From assembly GCA_003255065.1 (NCBI GenBank), contig QAOA01007490.1, positions 62,001 through 126,000 of the forward strand: 64,000 nt of DNA, read 5' to 3'. The notes under the pieces are model-generated. The model worked only from the letters and a program-made list of their open reading frames with translations. It did not search any database and had not been told where the DNA came from. Source of the stretch: Cercis canadensis. Its lineage: Eukaryota > Streptophyta > Magnoliopsida > Fabales > Fabaceae. The position numbers were made by a program, and so were the translations under genes. Positions 1-12,695 of this stretch are shown in pieces. Position 1 is the first letter of the stretch; each line of letters opens with the position of its first letter.

Positions 1-1
1 A

Positions 2-2194
2 TTGGGTCATCCGCCTCTGCGATTCTCAGGAGATCTCTTATTTGAACAAGTTTCTCAATTTCTTAAGATAACTGATACTGAAAGAATGTATCAATTACCT
101 AGTTACGGGGAGAGTCATAATTGGACTAAACGTAGTATATTTTGGGATTTGCCGTATTGGTCTGACTTGTTAAACCCATACAATGTGGATGTCATGCATA
201 CAGAGAGTAATGTCTTCAAAAATATTTATAACACAGTCATGGATGTTAAAGGTAAAACCAAGGATAATGTAAAGGCAAGAATGGATCTCGGTTTGTATTG
301 TAGACGAAAGGCCTTAGAGTTGGAAGACAGAGGCAATGGAAAATTTATCAAACCAAAAGCGCAATACACTTTGAATATGGATCAGAAAAGAGCAATATGT
401 GAGTGGGTACAGGATCTGAGGCTTCCAGATGGATATGCATCTAACTTGGGGAGATGTGTTGAATGAGGAGTTGTACTTTGCAGCATATGAAGAGTCATGA
501 TTGTCATGTCTTCATGGAGAGATTACTTCCAATTGCATTTAGTTGTTTGCCTACTCCTATATAGGAATCTTTAACTGAGTTGAGTTATTTCTTTCGAGAC
601 TTATGTTGTCCGACACTAGAAAAAAGTAGACTTGACATTATAGATAAAAATATTCCCATTATTTTGTGTAAATTGGAGAAGATATTTCCTCATGGCTTCT
701 TTGACGTCATGAAACACTTACCAATACACTTAGTGTATGAATCACAAGTTGGTGGACCTGTACAATATCGATGGATGTATCCCTTTGAGAGGTCTAAATC
801 TATCCTTTAAAAATTAATTACATTTGAGTGCCTTGTCATTTATATTCATTATAATAACTCGGCAATATTTCAATTTTTCATAGGTTTTTACATCATCTTA
901 AGAAAAAAGTGAAAAATAAAGCTCATGTGGAGGGTTCTATTTGTGAAGCTTACATACTTGAGGAGACTTCTACATTTTGTTCATATTACTTTGAGTCTCA
1001 TGTCCATTCTAAAAATAGAAGAGTGCCTCGAAATGATGATGGTGGAGAATCGTCTGTGCATCATCCACTATCTATCTTTAATTATCCTGGCCGACGTGAA
1101 GGGACTGGTACAACTCGTTATCTAAATGAGAATAAAGTAGTTGCAGTATCTCTATATATTCTTTTAAATTGTCCTGAAGTTCAACCACTCCTGAAGTAAG
1201 TAATGATTTTCATGTGGTATTCAAGATTTTGCAAGTTTCTATACCTTAATGTTTAATGCATATAATGGTGATTGCATCATTTATGTTGAGTCATTGACAT
1301 CAACTAGCAATAATCTTGCCTCCATTGAAGTTGATAAACAAATAGAATTAAATTTTGTGCTTTGATTCAAAAACTATGTAAGTGTTTTCCACAATTACAT
1401 AATGAAGTTATGATTATTATCTATTATAACAGGTCTGTTGATATAACATAGTTTTCATTAATGATTAATAGGTGCACAATCCTGATAATCACATCGCAGA
1501 TCAATTTTTATACAATTTAGCTTGGGGGCCTTTAAGAGTAGTGCAGACATTCCCAATTTATTTTGTCAATGGTTATTCTTTTCACACATCAATTTGGGCA
1601 CAGAATCGAAAGTCAAATAATTCTGGAGTAGGTCTTCGTGGTACAGATATTTTATATCATGGAATTATAGAAGAGATGATTGAGATAGACTATCCTGGAA
1701 TTCCTATTAAGCGATTGACACTTTTCAATTGTAAATGGTTTGATCCTTCGCCCATGGGTACAAGAATTTGTCCTAAGTATAGGATTATTGAGGTTAAATC
1801 GAATAGGAGATACAATGGTAAGGATACATTTATATTTGCTCAACAAGCAGAGCAAGTATATTTTACACCATTTCTACACCCAAATCCTAACAAGAGAGAC
1901 TGGTTAATGGTGATTAAGATGAAATCAAGGCGCACAATTGAATTACAGGATGCTCCATTTCAAGATGATAGAACTTTGCACTTCATTAAAGTCTCTTCTC
2001 ATGACCAAATTGTAGATAATTTAAGAGATGTTAATGATATGGGCGAAGATTTAAGGGACATTACAATTAATGCACATGTTGAAGTTGATGAGGAGGTGGG
2101 AGAGCATGATGCAGAAGACGAAGAATCATATGATAGCGATGAGCCTGAAACTGAGGAGGAAGTCCCTAATGATTACTTTGTTGAAAGTGATTGA
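2..2194 (+). pseudogene. CACTA TNP2-type transposase, 3' part (Transposase_21 end, DUF4218, DUF4216)
   Basis: TNP2 is the DNA-cleaving and joining protein of CACTA transposons. Bases 2-466 encode the end of the catalytic region, including the WDLPYW and NVMHTE-like stretches (here DVMHTE). A frameshift follows at about 466. Bases about 480-808 encode DUF4218 (MKSHDCHV, LCKLEKIFP, GGPVQYRWMYPFER), with one stop before the segment at 580. DUF4218 continues at 884-1199 after an AG acceptor near 883. Bases 1472-2194 encode DUF4216 (VVQTFPIYFVNGYSFHT) and an acidic tail. The exon order matches autonomous CACTA elements; the N-terminal half is off the window. I call it broken because of the shift and stop in the DUF4218 part. 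Confidence 0.85.
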
Positions 2195-2302
2195 TTCATT
2201 CGGGTTAATTTATGGTTAAGTTATGACTTTATATTATTTTGTGGGTGTATTTATTATTTAATGTCTCACTTATAGGTGTACTAATATTTTTTTTATTCAC
2301 AA

Positions 2303-3987
2303 ATGTCAGGGACAGGCACACGTGCACGTGGTTTGGGCTCCCGAGGCAAAGGGAGAGTTCCTGCTTCATTACAAACTTATTCTGCACCTCCTGATGTGCA
2401 AATTGATCATACACCATCTCCTACTCCTATTGAATCCACCCCTCAACATTCATCGCATGCACCATCGACTCAAGGTTCTTCTGCTGCTGCATCCACTACG
2501 GCGACGTGTGGATCGACTGATAGTAGGATATTGGTTCGACCAAATGGGAAGGTGTATGATATCTAAATTTTCTAAGTTTTATTGTTGTAAATTTTAGTAT
2601 TATTTTCATACATGTTATATATATAATAAATATTCTAATTTCTGTTGTATAGGTTTATACCGTCCACTGCCACAGTTGCTGTCATTTCTTCTGTCATGAA
2701 GACCAAGTATGAACAACCGTGGACAGGCTGGAAGGAAATTCCCCAGGAAGTGAGAGATCTGCGGTGGGTCAAATTTCAGGTAATTATTTACTTTACACAT
2801 TATGTTTGTCAATTGTGTTCAACTAGTAGTCTAACTAATTTCTCACTTTTATTGGTTCAGAAATATTGTAGGTGGGATCCGCAACATGATGATGTTATTA
2901 GGCGGATATGGGGGGCTAAGTGTGCTGACACAGTCCGAGCAAACTTAGCCTTTATTCGTGCTCGCAAGTCGAAGGGAAAATAGTTGTCCAAGGACGTCTT
3001 TGACGCACTATGGGTTAAGTGGAGAACTAACCCTGAGTTCAAGGATAAGTAAGGACTGACCCTGAGTTCAAGGATAAGTCAGAGCGAACCAAGAAGAATC
3101 GATCAGCTAGTGAGGGAGGATTATGTCTGAATCGAGGTGGCTCCATTTCTGTGTCAGAGCACAAAAGGCGATATGTAAGTTTTATTTACTGATAATAAAG
3201 TTTGTATAAGTATGTTTTAATTTATCACTGATAACTAACATAAATTTATTATATGTTTCAGACACGGGAGCTAGGGAGAGGCTACCATCCCAGAGCTTTT
3301 TCATAAGTTGAACCATAATGATGAGACGAACCAATAGTCAACACCCAGGGCAGCAATGACTTATGTCAGTATCTCTAATTATAACATACTTGTAGTATAA
3401 TTAATGTATTCTCACTAATTACTTTTACTTTGTTTTCTTTTGGAAATTATATGCAGAATTCTTTTGAGAAGTTAAAGGAGGATGTTGCAGCCTCAGGATC
3501 ATCTGTTGATGACTCTGCCCTCTTTTTCCAAGCGACTGGGGAAAAAAATAAGAGAGGTAGAGCTTATAGATTTGGATCCGAAGTAGCATTTTATTCTTCA
3601 TCTGGGTCTGAGTCTCAGTCTACCACCACTGCACCTAACATTGATGACCTTACTCAGATGCAACAGCGTATTGCAGTTCTTGAGACCCAATTGGAGAAAC
3701 ATCAACGTACTCATGCATAACTTGAGGTATCAATGAACCGGGTTGCACAACTTGAGGTGGAGTTGAACACTCAACGGTCCCAGCTGCAGTCCCAAAGACA
3801 GTCTGATCTACGAGTCTCTCAACTTGAGAGCAAATTGGCTACACTTAAAGGATATTTTGAGCAATTCACCAGAGGTACGCAATATCGACCTAACGACTCA
3901 GAGGCTGCACCTACTACGTCATTACGAGCTCCAATTATCAATGAAGATGACGATGAGAACTTGGGAAATGATTCTTCAGATTTTTAG
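2303..3987 (+). pseudogene. CACTA second gene, Transposase_24 (Ptta/En/Spm) type, broken
   Basis: This is the second protein typical of plant CACTA elements, thought to bind the subterminal repeats. The exon from 2303 starts MSGTGTRARG and is rich in Ser, Pro and Thr. Its donor is near 2550. Exon two runs from about 2653 to 2779 (PWTGWKEIPQEVRDLRW, donor GTAATT). Exon three begins near 2862 (KYCRWDP) and meets a stop at 2982-2984, after which the same frame goes on with family-like sequence. A 22-base direct repeat sits at about 3031-3080. The last coding stretches, 3430-3720 and 3733-3987, look like coiled coil (heptads of L/V/Q/E) with an acidic end, and are separated by a stop. The order and gene position support the family call. 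Confidence 0.75.
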
Positions 3988-4140
3988 GAGTTAATTTGTA
4001 TCTCTTACTTTGTTTTATATTTCCTCACTTATATTGGATATTGCATATTTTTTTCGGATTAGATCTATATATATTTCAGATGCTTGACTATTTTGCACAT
4101 TTTGAATATGTTTTGCTGATTTGCTGGAATTAGCCTACAA

Positions 4141-4420
4141 AATAAACAAAATGTCTCGGTTAGGGTTTTTCCAAAATTCCAACGGAAAATTCCATTGGAA
4201 TTTTCCATGAAATTTTGTTTTTGAAAAATTAATTCCAACGGTATTTTACCATTGGAAGTTTCTTTCCGTTGGAAATTCCGTTGCAATGTCAAATTCCAAC
4301 GGCACTTTTTCTAACGACTGAGATTCCGTTGGAATTTCCATTTGAACTCCTAATTCCAACGGAATTTTGCAAAATTCCAACGGAAAAATTCCGTTGGAAT
4401 CCTGCAAAATTCTTGTAGTG
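4141..4420 (-). repeat. CACTA subterminal repeats and right terminal inverted repeat
   Basis: About ten copies of the motif ATTCCAACGG or its complement CCGTTGGAAT are packed here in both orientations, so many adjacent pairs can fold as hairpins. The motif runs up to the CACTACAAGAA terminus at 4410-4420. In CACTA elements such arrays bind the element's own protein before transposition. Confidence 0.85.
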
Positions 4421-4656
4421 ATATTTTAACCAAAAGGAATTATAATAAATGATAAAAGTTATATTGAACCAAATTTCACCTAACTTTGAAAAATATAATG
4501 TGTAATGCAATGTCTTGTTTGAAATAATTATTAATAAAAAAATGAATTCATAACATAAACTAGAAGATTAAAGTTGCCAATGGGATCATCTTGGATTTTT
4601 TTCAAAAAATTAATTATGTTTCTGTATTTTGATAAATCATTGAGATTCTGTTTTTT

Positions 4657-4848
4657 CAAAAACTGGATGTATAATATTAATAAATATTCAATTATAATTT
4701 CCATTTTTCTCTTTATCTTTCCTTTCCCTTTTATGGTTAGTTTTCTTCTAAACAAAAACTGGATGTATTATATTAATAAATATTCAATTATAATTTCCAT
4801 TTTTCTCTTTATCTTTCCTTTCCCTTTTATGGTTGGTTTTCTTCTAAA
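4657..4848 (+). repeat. Two-copy tandem repeat, 96-bp unit
   Basis: Bases 4657-4752 are repeated at 4753-4848 with about two differences. The unit begins CAAAAACTGGATGTAT and ends in a pyrimidine-rich run. The ORF that spans both copies (4574-4873) is a by-product of the repeat and is not a credible gene. The near identity points to a recent duplication. Confidence 0.85.
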
Positions 4849-5790
4849 TACATTACATGATAAATCACAATAGGTTAGGAATTCATTTCGTATAAGTTAC
4901 TTTATGCTTATTAATTATTATCACAACAAAAAGAAGAATGCACTTGATCCTTTGCCATTGAGTTGACCTTCTAATTTAAACAATGGATTCATTTACTATT
5001 GACAATTATTTCAAGAGGCATTACAGTAGAAATTATAATTTTCATAATGGAATAAATAAAGAAGACAATTTGAAGGGGGAAAAAAAAAGAAATATATACT
5101 TACAGTTGAGTTAAGAAAAGATTTGGCAATCAAATGAGGTTAGAATGAAAAGTTATGAGGTAGAGTGAGTGAAAATTTTAGAAGAAATATTAATATTAGG
5201 CCCACTAGTTCTCAAAATTAAATCATTTTCTTATTGAGTGAGAATATTTCAGTTCAAATTAATAATATTTTGACATTAAAAAAGTTGTGGCGTTGATAAA
5301 GTTGATTGTGGAAACAGCCACAGCCTAAATTATTCTCGTCCTTTTTCTTATGTTCTTATTAATGTACTTCTTTTAAATAAGGAAAATTCTTATAATGAAT
5401 AAATATCAATCAAACTGATCCTAACCAATAAAACTTCCTAAATCTTAATTGATCTGTCAAATATTCATTTCCTAGATGGACCCTTCTACTACACATGGGT
5501 GAAGATGGCAATAGTCTCCCTCGTGACAGCAAAATAGCTTACCGATTTTAGCTCAAGCTTGTGGATTCTAGACCATATGCTGTCCTATCTTTTCTGCATT
5601 CCCCAATCACAAATAGTACCTTCCAATGTCGAGACAGAAAAGAGGAAAGAAAGTTAACCTGTAAAACTTTCTTTCATTTCCATATTCTCATGAGAAAGGA
5701 GAACATTTTGCCAGGACCGAGGACTGAATCCTCAATTTGGAAATCCTTAGATCTTAAGGACTTGATATATGACCAGATTCATAAGAAAGA
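4849..5790. other. AT-rich intergenic stretch and presumed receptor-kinase promoter
   Basis: No credible coding sequence or RNA gene is seen. The last 250 bases before 5791 are less AT-rich and probably hold the promoter and 5' leader of the downstream kinase gene. I see no unambiguous TATA box. Confidence 0.4.
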
Positions 5791-8700
5791 ATGGCTTCCC
5801 AATCGATAGTCCTCATCATTTTGATATTATCTGCTATATCTCTATCATCATTTGCACAAAATATAGCCAAACCTGATTGTGATTATCTTTGTGGGAATGT
5901 CACAATTCCTTACCCTTTTGGCATGAAAGATCCCAATTGCTATATTGACCAATCATTCGAAATAGAATGTAACACCACTTTTAAAAATCCAATACCTTTC
6001 CTGAAGTCCTTAAACTTAGAGTTGAGATACATTGATCCTCCAAAAAGCCGATTTTGGGTCATGCACCCTCTTTACTTATGGAACTGCACAAAAACTGTTG
6101 AGCCAATGATAAGTCTTGAAGGAACCCCTTTTGTGTACTCTGCCGAAGAGCCAAACATATTCATCGCGGTCGGGTGCTACGCCACTACTCTTATGGTTCA
6201 AGGTGACGCAACGGTGGGTGGCTGCGTGACGTTTTGTGACGGCCACGGTACCAAGGAAAAGTTGAGTACTTGCCATGGCAGGTATTGCTGTCAGACTTCG
6301 CTGCCTACATCTTTGAGAGAGTACAATATAGAGCGTAATATTATAGAAGAGGAGATGAGTAATATTAGTCGGTGCAATTATGCCATGATTGTTGACCAAA
6401 ATTTTCTGTTGGGAATGGAATATTTTGGAAACTACACTCGAACAACCGACAAAGTAATGGAGTTATTAGAGTTACACAGTTTGGATTACGTTCCAGCAGT
6501 GATTGAGTGGGAAATTACAAATAAAAGTGTGGAACTCAAAAGTAATAATGCTGTATCCTGCTTGGAGACTAATATTACTGCTACTTCAGAGACAAGTTCG
6601 AGCACAGGCAGGAGGTGTTCATGTAATGATGACTATGATGGAAATCCCTATCTCCAAGGAGGATGTGTAGGTAAATTAAATTCTTACCCTAGTTTTAGTT
6701 ACAGATTATTGTAACATCAATAATACTATTAGCTATCATTACAGATTTAGTGCTAAGTGTAGGGAAGGTGAACAATGGACGAATTCATAGGAGAACAATG
6801 CTAATTATGATGCATTATACAAGGATTTAGGTCCCAACAAAACCCCTAGGATATATTTGAGAGTTTTGAATGGGAAAGGAAACAGAGAAAATGAAAGGTT
6901 TAGTCCAAACATTTCTCTTGTTTGGGAATTTCATTAAGAAATAGAACTTGAATGAAAGAGTATGGAACTACCCTTGCCCCGCCCAAAGACACATGTCCAA
7001 ACCTTCCAAAGCTTATTTTTCTGGTTCCCCAGATTTGGGGATTTCGGAAGAAGTGCTCTCACAATCTCCTTTTCTTTAATCATCTAATCAAAGGAGATGA
7101 AAAATTTCCTTAATCACCTGTTTTCCATCCCTTCTTTTGCCTCGTGTCCTTCCCTTTCCCTTCCCCTCCAACTCCCTAACAGCCTAAACAAGCATGCTAA
7201 TGGCTTTATGCACCATTCAAGTGGTGCATAATATTTACCTAAGAAAATCTTAAAAATGGGAGAGGGAAAAATTTGAATGCACATTATTTTGTACTTGTGT
7301 AATATAAGAAAAATGTGAAATGACTGAATGAGAGATCCATGATTTTTATTTTATTTTTTTCATTTTGACTACCCTCTTTACCAATATTTAACATAGAGGA
7401 AGATTATTCGAAATTATTTTCATTTTTTTGTTTTACTAAATAGTAGCTAAGTGGTATACTTCAAGGCTTATGAGTTTCGTGTAGCGAAAGTACTAAAAAG
7501 AACATAGAAGAAGATTAAAATCTTTTTGTACTCATTCACTTCTATATTTTTGACCTTATCTCCTATGCACACCCTATATCAAATTGGTTACAACTTTCAT
7601 CATTAAGGATATATAACATGCGTCTCATATCACATGACATCTGTAAAAGTTTTTTAATCCTATAATATGTGGAAACTATAAGTTAATCCCCATGAATAAT
7701 GATAGAAAAATGATCTAGCTGATGAATACAAATTATCTCTAGGTTAAATAAATTCGTGAAAATTAATAATATCTGTTTTTGTTATATTAATTGAAATTCC
7801 TATGTTGATCTCGATTTAGTACTTATTCTCCTGTATAGGAATCTTATGTCTGAAGTTCTGGCTGTATGATATTTCACCGAACTTATTTTCTTTTGTAATA
7901 ATTATGTATACAATATGTCAAATTGATGAAAAACAAAATTATGCAATTTAGTTGCTGTGGAAATAATGAAATTTGTCTCTAAGGGCCCAATAATTGAGCA
8001 ACTGAACAGTTTCAAATCTCATCAGGACCGGGTGAGGTGGATTTATGGTTGAGAGGAGATATACTACTCGTTGTTATGTACCCCATTTTGTTTTGTCTTT
8101 TTGTTTTTTTTTTTTGCCTATGTTAGTTGGTCAAAGGGCCAAAGCTGACATTTTGCAGCTGCAGAGTTTCGAACCTGAGATAAGGGGGTGAAGGACAGCC
8201 TTAAGGCTGAAGGTGGCTCCATTCAGCCAAGGCTTCTCCTCTCTATTATGTAGCCTTCAATAGACCAAAATAAAATAATGAAATTTAACATTAAAATAAT
8301 AATAAATAACTGCAAACTTATCTAAGCTTTCAAATGCTCTTATAATGTTTACTAGGCTATTATGCAACTCAATTAGGCACATAAAGGATTTAAAGCAGCA
8401 TTTGATATTGCAGCCCTTTCATATAAATGTTTGAGAAATCCAAAAAATTTGAATGGTATTCAGTTTTCTCAGACCTGTAAATATACATCACTTCTACACC
8501 TATACACATTGTTGTAGTATCTAAATTTAACTAGAGTACTTGTCCCACATATATGAATTTCAACTAAACCTACGTAAATTGTCCCTAATATGGTGCAGAG
8601 TTCTTAGACTTCTTACCCTAGGTGTAAAACCATCATCTCTTTTCTGAATGCTTACATTTCTTGTGTGAAATCATATCAAAACATAAAATAGGATGTTGGG

Positions 8701-11320
8701 AAATCTGAGATGTTTACCTTTTGGATATTCATATAGATTTTGATTGATTATTAAATGTGTCACCATCTATGAGATCTTAAATTACCAAAAATCAAACATA
8801 CTAGGAACCTCCTCAATTTTCATATATATTTACCATTTAAATTTTATTATATATGTCTTTATACATTTATCAATTTTCACTACTCAATCCCTATTACTTC
8901 CTTTTTCCATCTTATTAAAGAATAAAACACTGTTATTAAATTAAACATGCAATTTAAGAAGTCAAATTTAACCAAACGTAACAGTTTGCATCCGGAAATT
9001 AGGGCAGACAATATCATGTATGAATGACTTCGTACCATTCAATCCAATTAACTTTTAGATTCATTATACCATATCAATTGTAGATATATGAACTTCAACT
9101 AAATTTTATTTTTGCTGTTTTCAGTTCAGAAGGTGATCAAAGCAAAATACGATCATGGGGCCCTAGTAGGTATATATCAAATCGTAAATGACATTTATCT
9201 TTTGGAGTGTTTTATTTGTTTATTTTTTTTCCTTTTGTCATTAGATAGAGGAAGCTAGATGTTCTAACTAGAGATATTAAAGTAGAGAATGGAACCTTGG
9301 ACCTCAACCTTATATGAGATTACCTAAACCAATTCTGTAGTGTGTGCTAGGTTCTCTTTTAGAGTATTTCTTAATATGTTTAGTCATGTTTCAATGTTGT
9401 CCTCTTTGAACCATTTTCTCACTGGTAACTTAGATAAGACACTGAATAATTTGTAAAATAAGTTTTTTTTTTTTTTTTTTAGTGAAGCTACCTACTAGGT
9501 TTAAGCTTTATCTCCTATGCTGCTGAATTTCTCCTATGTTAGTGACTTAGGCTTGTTTGTAAACCAAGTGAGGGGGAACGAAAATAAAAGAAACTTAAAA
9601 AATGAATTTATACATGATATATGTACTAATATATTAAGTAATGACAATGTATCTAACATGATAGTGTCTAGATTCACTTCGAAATTATTCCTTTCAAGAC
9701 ATTTCCATCCATTTTTACCAATTTCAAATATAGGGTTAGTGCCTGCTCTCCTATAGAGAAAGGACTACAAAAAAAAAATATCTAAATAAAATTGTTCATA
9801 TATGTTTGGTAAATAACTATGTTTTTACTAATTAACACATACGAGTCACTTAATGTTGTATAAAAGGATAATATGGTGAACATGAGTACAAGATATTTCC
9901 TTCTTTTCTATACGTACTTCCTACCGTATGAAAGGATTGAAAAGAACTTTCATTAATATTGTTCCAATCCTTTAACCTTTTTCTGCCAAAAATAACAAAT
10001 ATTGCATTTTCCATACCCTACATTTTCAAACCATCCTCTGTTTTTCACCCTTAATCCACTTTTGTTACCAAGTTGGATTGAAATGTAGGGATTTCCATGA
10101 GATACAATTGTTGTTCAAGAATTTATGTTTGTATTATATGATACAAAGTAATCATCTTTTATCAATCTGTAGGAGTTTCCATTATGCTTGGACTTTTCGT
10201 TTTATTCCTTGCTGTGTGGAGGTTACAGAAAGTTTTGAAGGAAAGAAGGAAGAAGATACTCAAGGAAAAGTACTTCAAGCAAAATGGTGGTTTGTTGTTG
10301 CATCAAAGATTATCTTCTGGTGAAATAAATGCTGATAACACCAAATTGTTCACTTTAAAGGACTTACAGAAGGCCACAGACCGTTTCAATGTGAATAGAA
10401 TACTTGGAAAGGGTGGACAAGGAACTGTTTATAAGGGCATGCTTGTAGATGGTAAAATTGTTGCTGTAAAAAAGTTCATTGTCCAAGGAGTGGTTGAAGA
10501 ATTTATCAATGAAATTGTGATTCTTTCACAAATTAACCATAGGAATGTGGTTAAGTTGCTAGGGTGTTGTTTGGAGACAGAAGTTCCTTTGCTGGTTTAT
10601 GAATTCATTCCTAATGGCACCCTTTTTGAGTATCTCCATGAACAGAAAGATCAAGATCAATTACCCATGACATGGGACATGAGATTAAGAATTGCCACAG
10701 AAGTTGCAGGAGCTCTATTCTACTTACACTCTGCTGCTTCTCAACCCATTTATCATAGAGATATAAAGTCCTCAAATATACTTTTAGATGAAAAATACCG
10801 GGCAAAAGTGGCAGATTTTGGAACATCTAGAATGGTTTCCAGTGACAACACTCACCTCACTACAATGGTCCAAGGAACATTTGGATACCTGGACCCTGAG
10901 TATTTTCACACTAGTCAATTCACAGATAAGAGTGATGTATACAGTTTTGGAGTGGTACTAGTTGAACTATTGACGGGACAAAAGGCAATTTCTTCACTAA
11001 GACCAGAGAGTTTATCTTCGCATTTCATTGCTTCAATAAATCAAAATCGCTTGTTTGCGATTCTTGATGATAGAGTAATGAAGGAGGGTGAGAGAGAAGA
11101 TATCATAGAAATTGCCAACCTCGCGAAAAGATGCTTAAACTTGAACGGGAAGAAACGGCCAACGATGAAAGAAGCAGCAACAGAGTTAGACAGGATCCAA
11201 AAAATGCGAAAAAATTCTAATGAACATCCAAACCACGAAGAAGAGAAGGCGGATAGTTACCCACCTTGGGGAGATTATTCTTCTATTTCCTCAGTTGTTG
11301 TACCTTTACTGGATCTCTAA
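5791..11320 (+). CDS. Wall-associated-kinase-like receptor kinase (WAKL), split by a long intron
   Basis: A membrane receptor kinase of the wall-associated family, which senses cell-wall pectin fragments and signals through Ser/Thr phosphorylation. Exon 1 is 5791-6670: signal peptide (about residues 1-22), then a GUB_WAK pectin-binding domain starting [15 protein letters not shown], then Cys-rich sequence ending NPYLQGGCV. The donor GTAAAT is at 6671 and the exon ends in phase 1. The last exon starts at 10173 after TGTAG, also in phase 1. It encodes a transmembrane helix, the juxtamembrane region and the kinase. Counting from Met 10184: glycine loop GKGGQG at 75-80, VAVKK lysine at 96, HRD at 191-193, DFG at 211-213, DPEY at 238-241. 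All key catalytic residues are present. Direct splicing of these two exons gives 675 aa, short for the family because no EGF exon was found. The gene could be functional if that exon is dispensable or was missed. Confidence 0.85.
6671..10172 (+). other. WAKL intron, about 3.5 kb
   Basis: It has a GT donor at 6671 and an AG acceptor at 10171-10172. Apart from a SINE-like insert it is AT-rich and without credible genes. WAK genes usually carry a small phase 1-1 EGF exon here. A possible decayed relic follows the acceptor TTACAG at about 6745: after one frameshift it reads [11 protein letters not shown] before a stop. That is only weakly EGF-like and is not annotated as an exon. A poly-T run lies at about 9466-9480. 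Confidence 0.5.
8095..8245 (-). mobile_element. Candidate tRNA-derived SINE
   Basis: Read on the minus strand, the segment begins near GCCTTGGCTGAATGG, which fits a polymerase III A box (TGGCTGAATGG). About 55 bases later it has GGTTCGAAACT, close to the B box (GGTTCGANNCC). It ends in an A-rich tail, seen as the T run at 8098-8116 on the plus strand. Box order and tail are as expected for a SINE. I could not fix a target duplication; TTATGTA lies on both sides but at uneven distances. It is not a tRNA gene, because no cloverleaf closes. Confidence 0.5.
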
Positions 11321-11931
11321 TGGTGAGTTTTGTTCTTGGCTACCCTTTCTTGGAAGTTAGAGAAGCTACGGATTTGAGATAGTAGTAATTTTTCCTCTAT
11401 CCACATGTTTATATTTTAATGCATGTAAAAGTCTCACTTGGTAGGTAACTCTCCTCAAGAAGATCTTTTGAAACTAGTTGAGTAGCTTCTTTTTGGGCCT
11501 AATTAAGCTTTGAGAGTAATCCTCTAAGTAAACCTCTATTTACCCTTTTGTAGATCCCAAGCATGTTACTGAGACCATGCCCAATAGTATTGGAATAACC
11601 TATTCTTAATATCATTTTAATCAGCTAAAAGAATATTGTAATGCATGTACTTATTCTCACACTAATGTCCTTGTCTAATGGATATCATTGAACCCTTGTA
11701 TTGTTTTTGTGATATTTAATTTGTGTCCCGTAGCAGTTCTTGTAACAGTGAGAACCAGCAACCGGCACTAGGAATTCTGTAGTCTCACATATATCCAGAA
11801 TGAAACTTTTTTCCACTCTAGGATTTTTCTTATGAAGTATGAACGTTCCTCTCTCTCTCTCTTTTTCTTGGCTAAAAGGACAAGGTATTTCATCCTTTAT
11901 ATGGTAGTACAGTGCATCAACAGCGCAAGAA
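11321..11931. other. WAKL 3' flank
   Basis: No further coding sequence is seen. It includes the likely 3' untranslated region of the kinase and a short CT microsatellite at about 11849-11863. Bases 11919-11931 (AACAGCGCAAGAA) are the left copy of the target duplication of the adjacent LINE. Confidence 0.5.
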
Positions 11932-12684
11932 ACAAATATATTTTTGAAAACTAGAACTTCTCAATCGAAGGCACTCTTTCCTTTGCTCTGGGAAGAGCAG
12001 CTGAGTTCTTTCATTTAAATCCCAATCAAGTTTCAGATTCTCCTTCTGTTGAGTTACAAATCAGTTGGCTTCCTCCACCTCTGAGCTGGTTCAAATTAAA
12101 TGCTGATGGTTCAGCATTATCAAATCCGGGCTCTATAGGTGCAGGTGGAGTTAATAGAGACAATGAAGGAAATTGGATCATTGGTTTCTCAAAAAAAGTG
12201 GGTTTTGACTCACCAAACTTGGCTGAGCTATGGGCAGTCACCGAGGGAATTAAGTTAGCCTCTCAAATGCATGTGTCAAATCTGATTATAGAAGTAGACT
12301 CAACTTGTATTGTTAGCATGCTAGGAGGAGAAAGTGATTCTAATCACCATTATCACTCTTTGATTGTTTGTTGCAGGGATCTCCTTCAGAAGATACCCCA
12401 TACTAAGATTCAACATGTATTTAGAGAAGCTACTGGATGTGCAGATGCTTTGGCAAAGGCAGCTCATCATATGACATCCACTTTTGAAGTTTTTGATCAT
12501 CCCCCACCTTTTGTACAACCTCTCTTATTTTTGGAGAAAAGAGGAGTTTATTTTCCTAGGAATGCTAGACTTCCTGTCAGGGGTGATGTTTCTGGTTTTT
12601 GTTTGTAGTTGCGGGTTCTCTCTGCTGAACTTTGTTTTTCTGGTTTTTCTTCAATGAATTCCTATTTTACCAAAAAAAAAAAAA
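11932..12684 (+). mobile_element. 5'-truncated LINE insertion with RNase H remnant, poly-A and TSD
   Basis: The insert is bounded by AACAGCGCAAGAA at 11919-11931 and again at 12683-12695, and ends in a run of about 13 A. It codes for the C-terminal end of a non-LTR retrotransposon ORF2: a short linker, then an RVT_3-type RNase H with FKLNADGSA (first Asp region), an AELWAV stretch carrying the expected Glu, and IEVDS (second Asp). The frame is open from 11955 to the stop near 12608, apart from a TAG at 11952-11954. Much of the protein matches the RNase H region of the LINE at 52279-59830, so both are one family. The 5' truncation is typical of target-primed reverse transcription. Confidence 0.93.
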
Positions 12685-12695
12685 CAGCGCAAGAA

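Larger units (their letters stand above)
1..4420 (+). mobile_element. CACTA (En/Spm) transposon, right-hand part
   Basis: The stretch carries, in order, the end of a TNP2-type transposase gene, a second transposon gene of the Transposase_24 type, and a terminal region ending at 4420. Read on the minus strand the end begins CACTACAAGAATTTTGC, the signature terminus of CACTA elements. Next to it lie many copies of TTCCAACGGAA and its complement, the expected subterminal repeats. The 3 bases after the terminus (ATA) would be one copy of the 3-bp target duplication. The left end lies outside the window, so this cannot be confirmed. Both genes carry frameshifts or stops, so the copy is probably inactive. 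Confidence 0.9.

Noticed and set aside
5561..5809. 82-codon ORF overlapping the kinase start
   Set aside because: It overlaps the WAKL start codon in another frame and lacks any family resemblance; probably leader sequence.
8095..8245. tRNA gene
   Set aside because: A- and B-box-like sequences are present but no cloverleaf or anticodon stem fits, and a long A-rich tail follows; a SINE is the better call.
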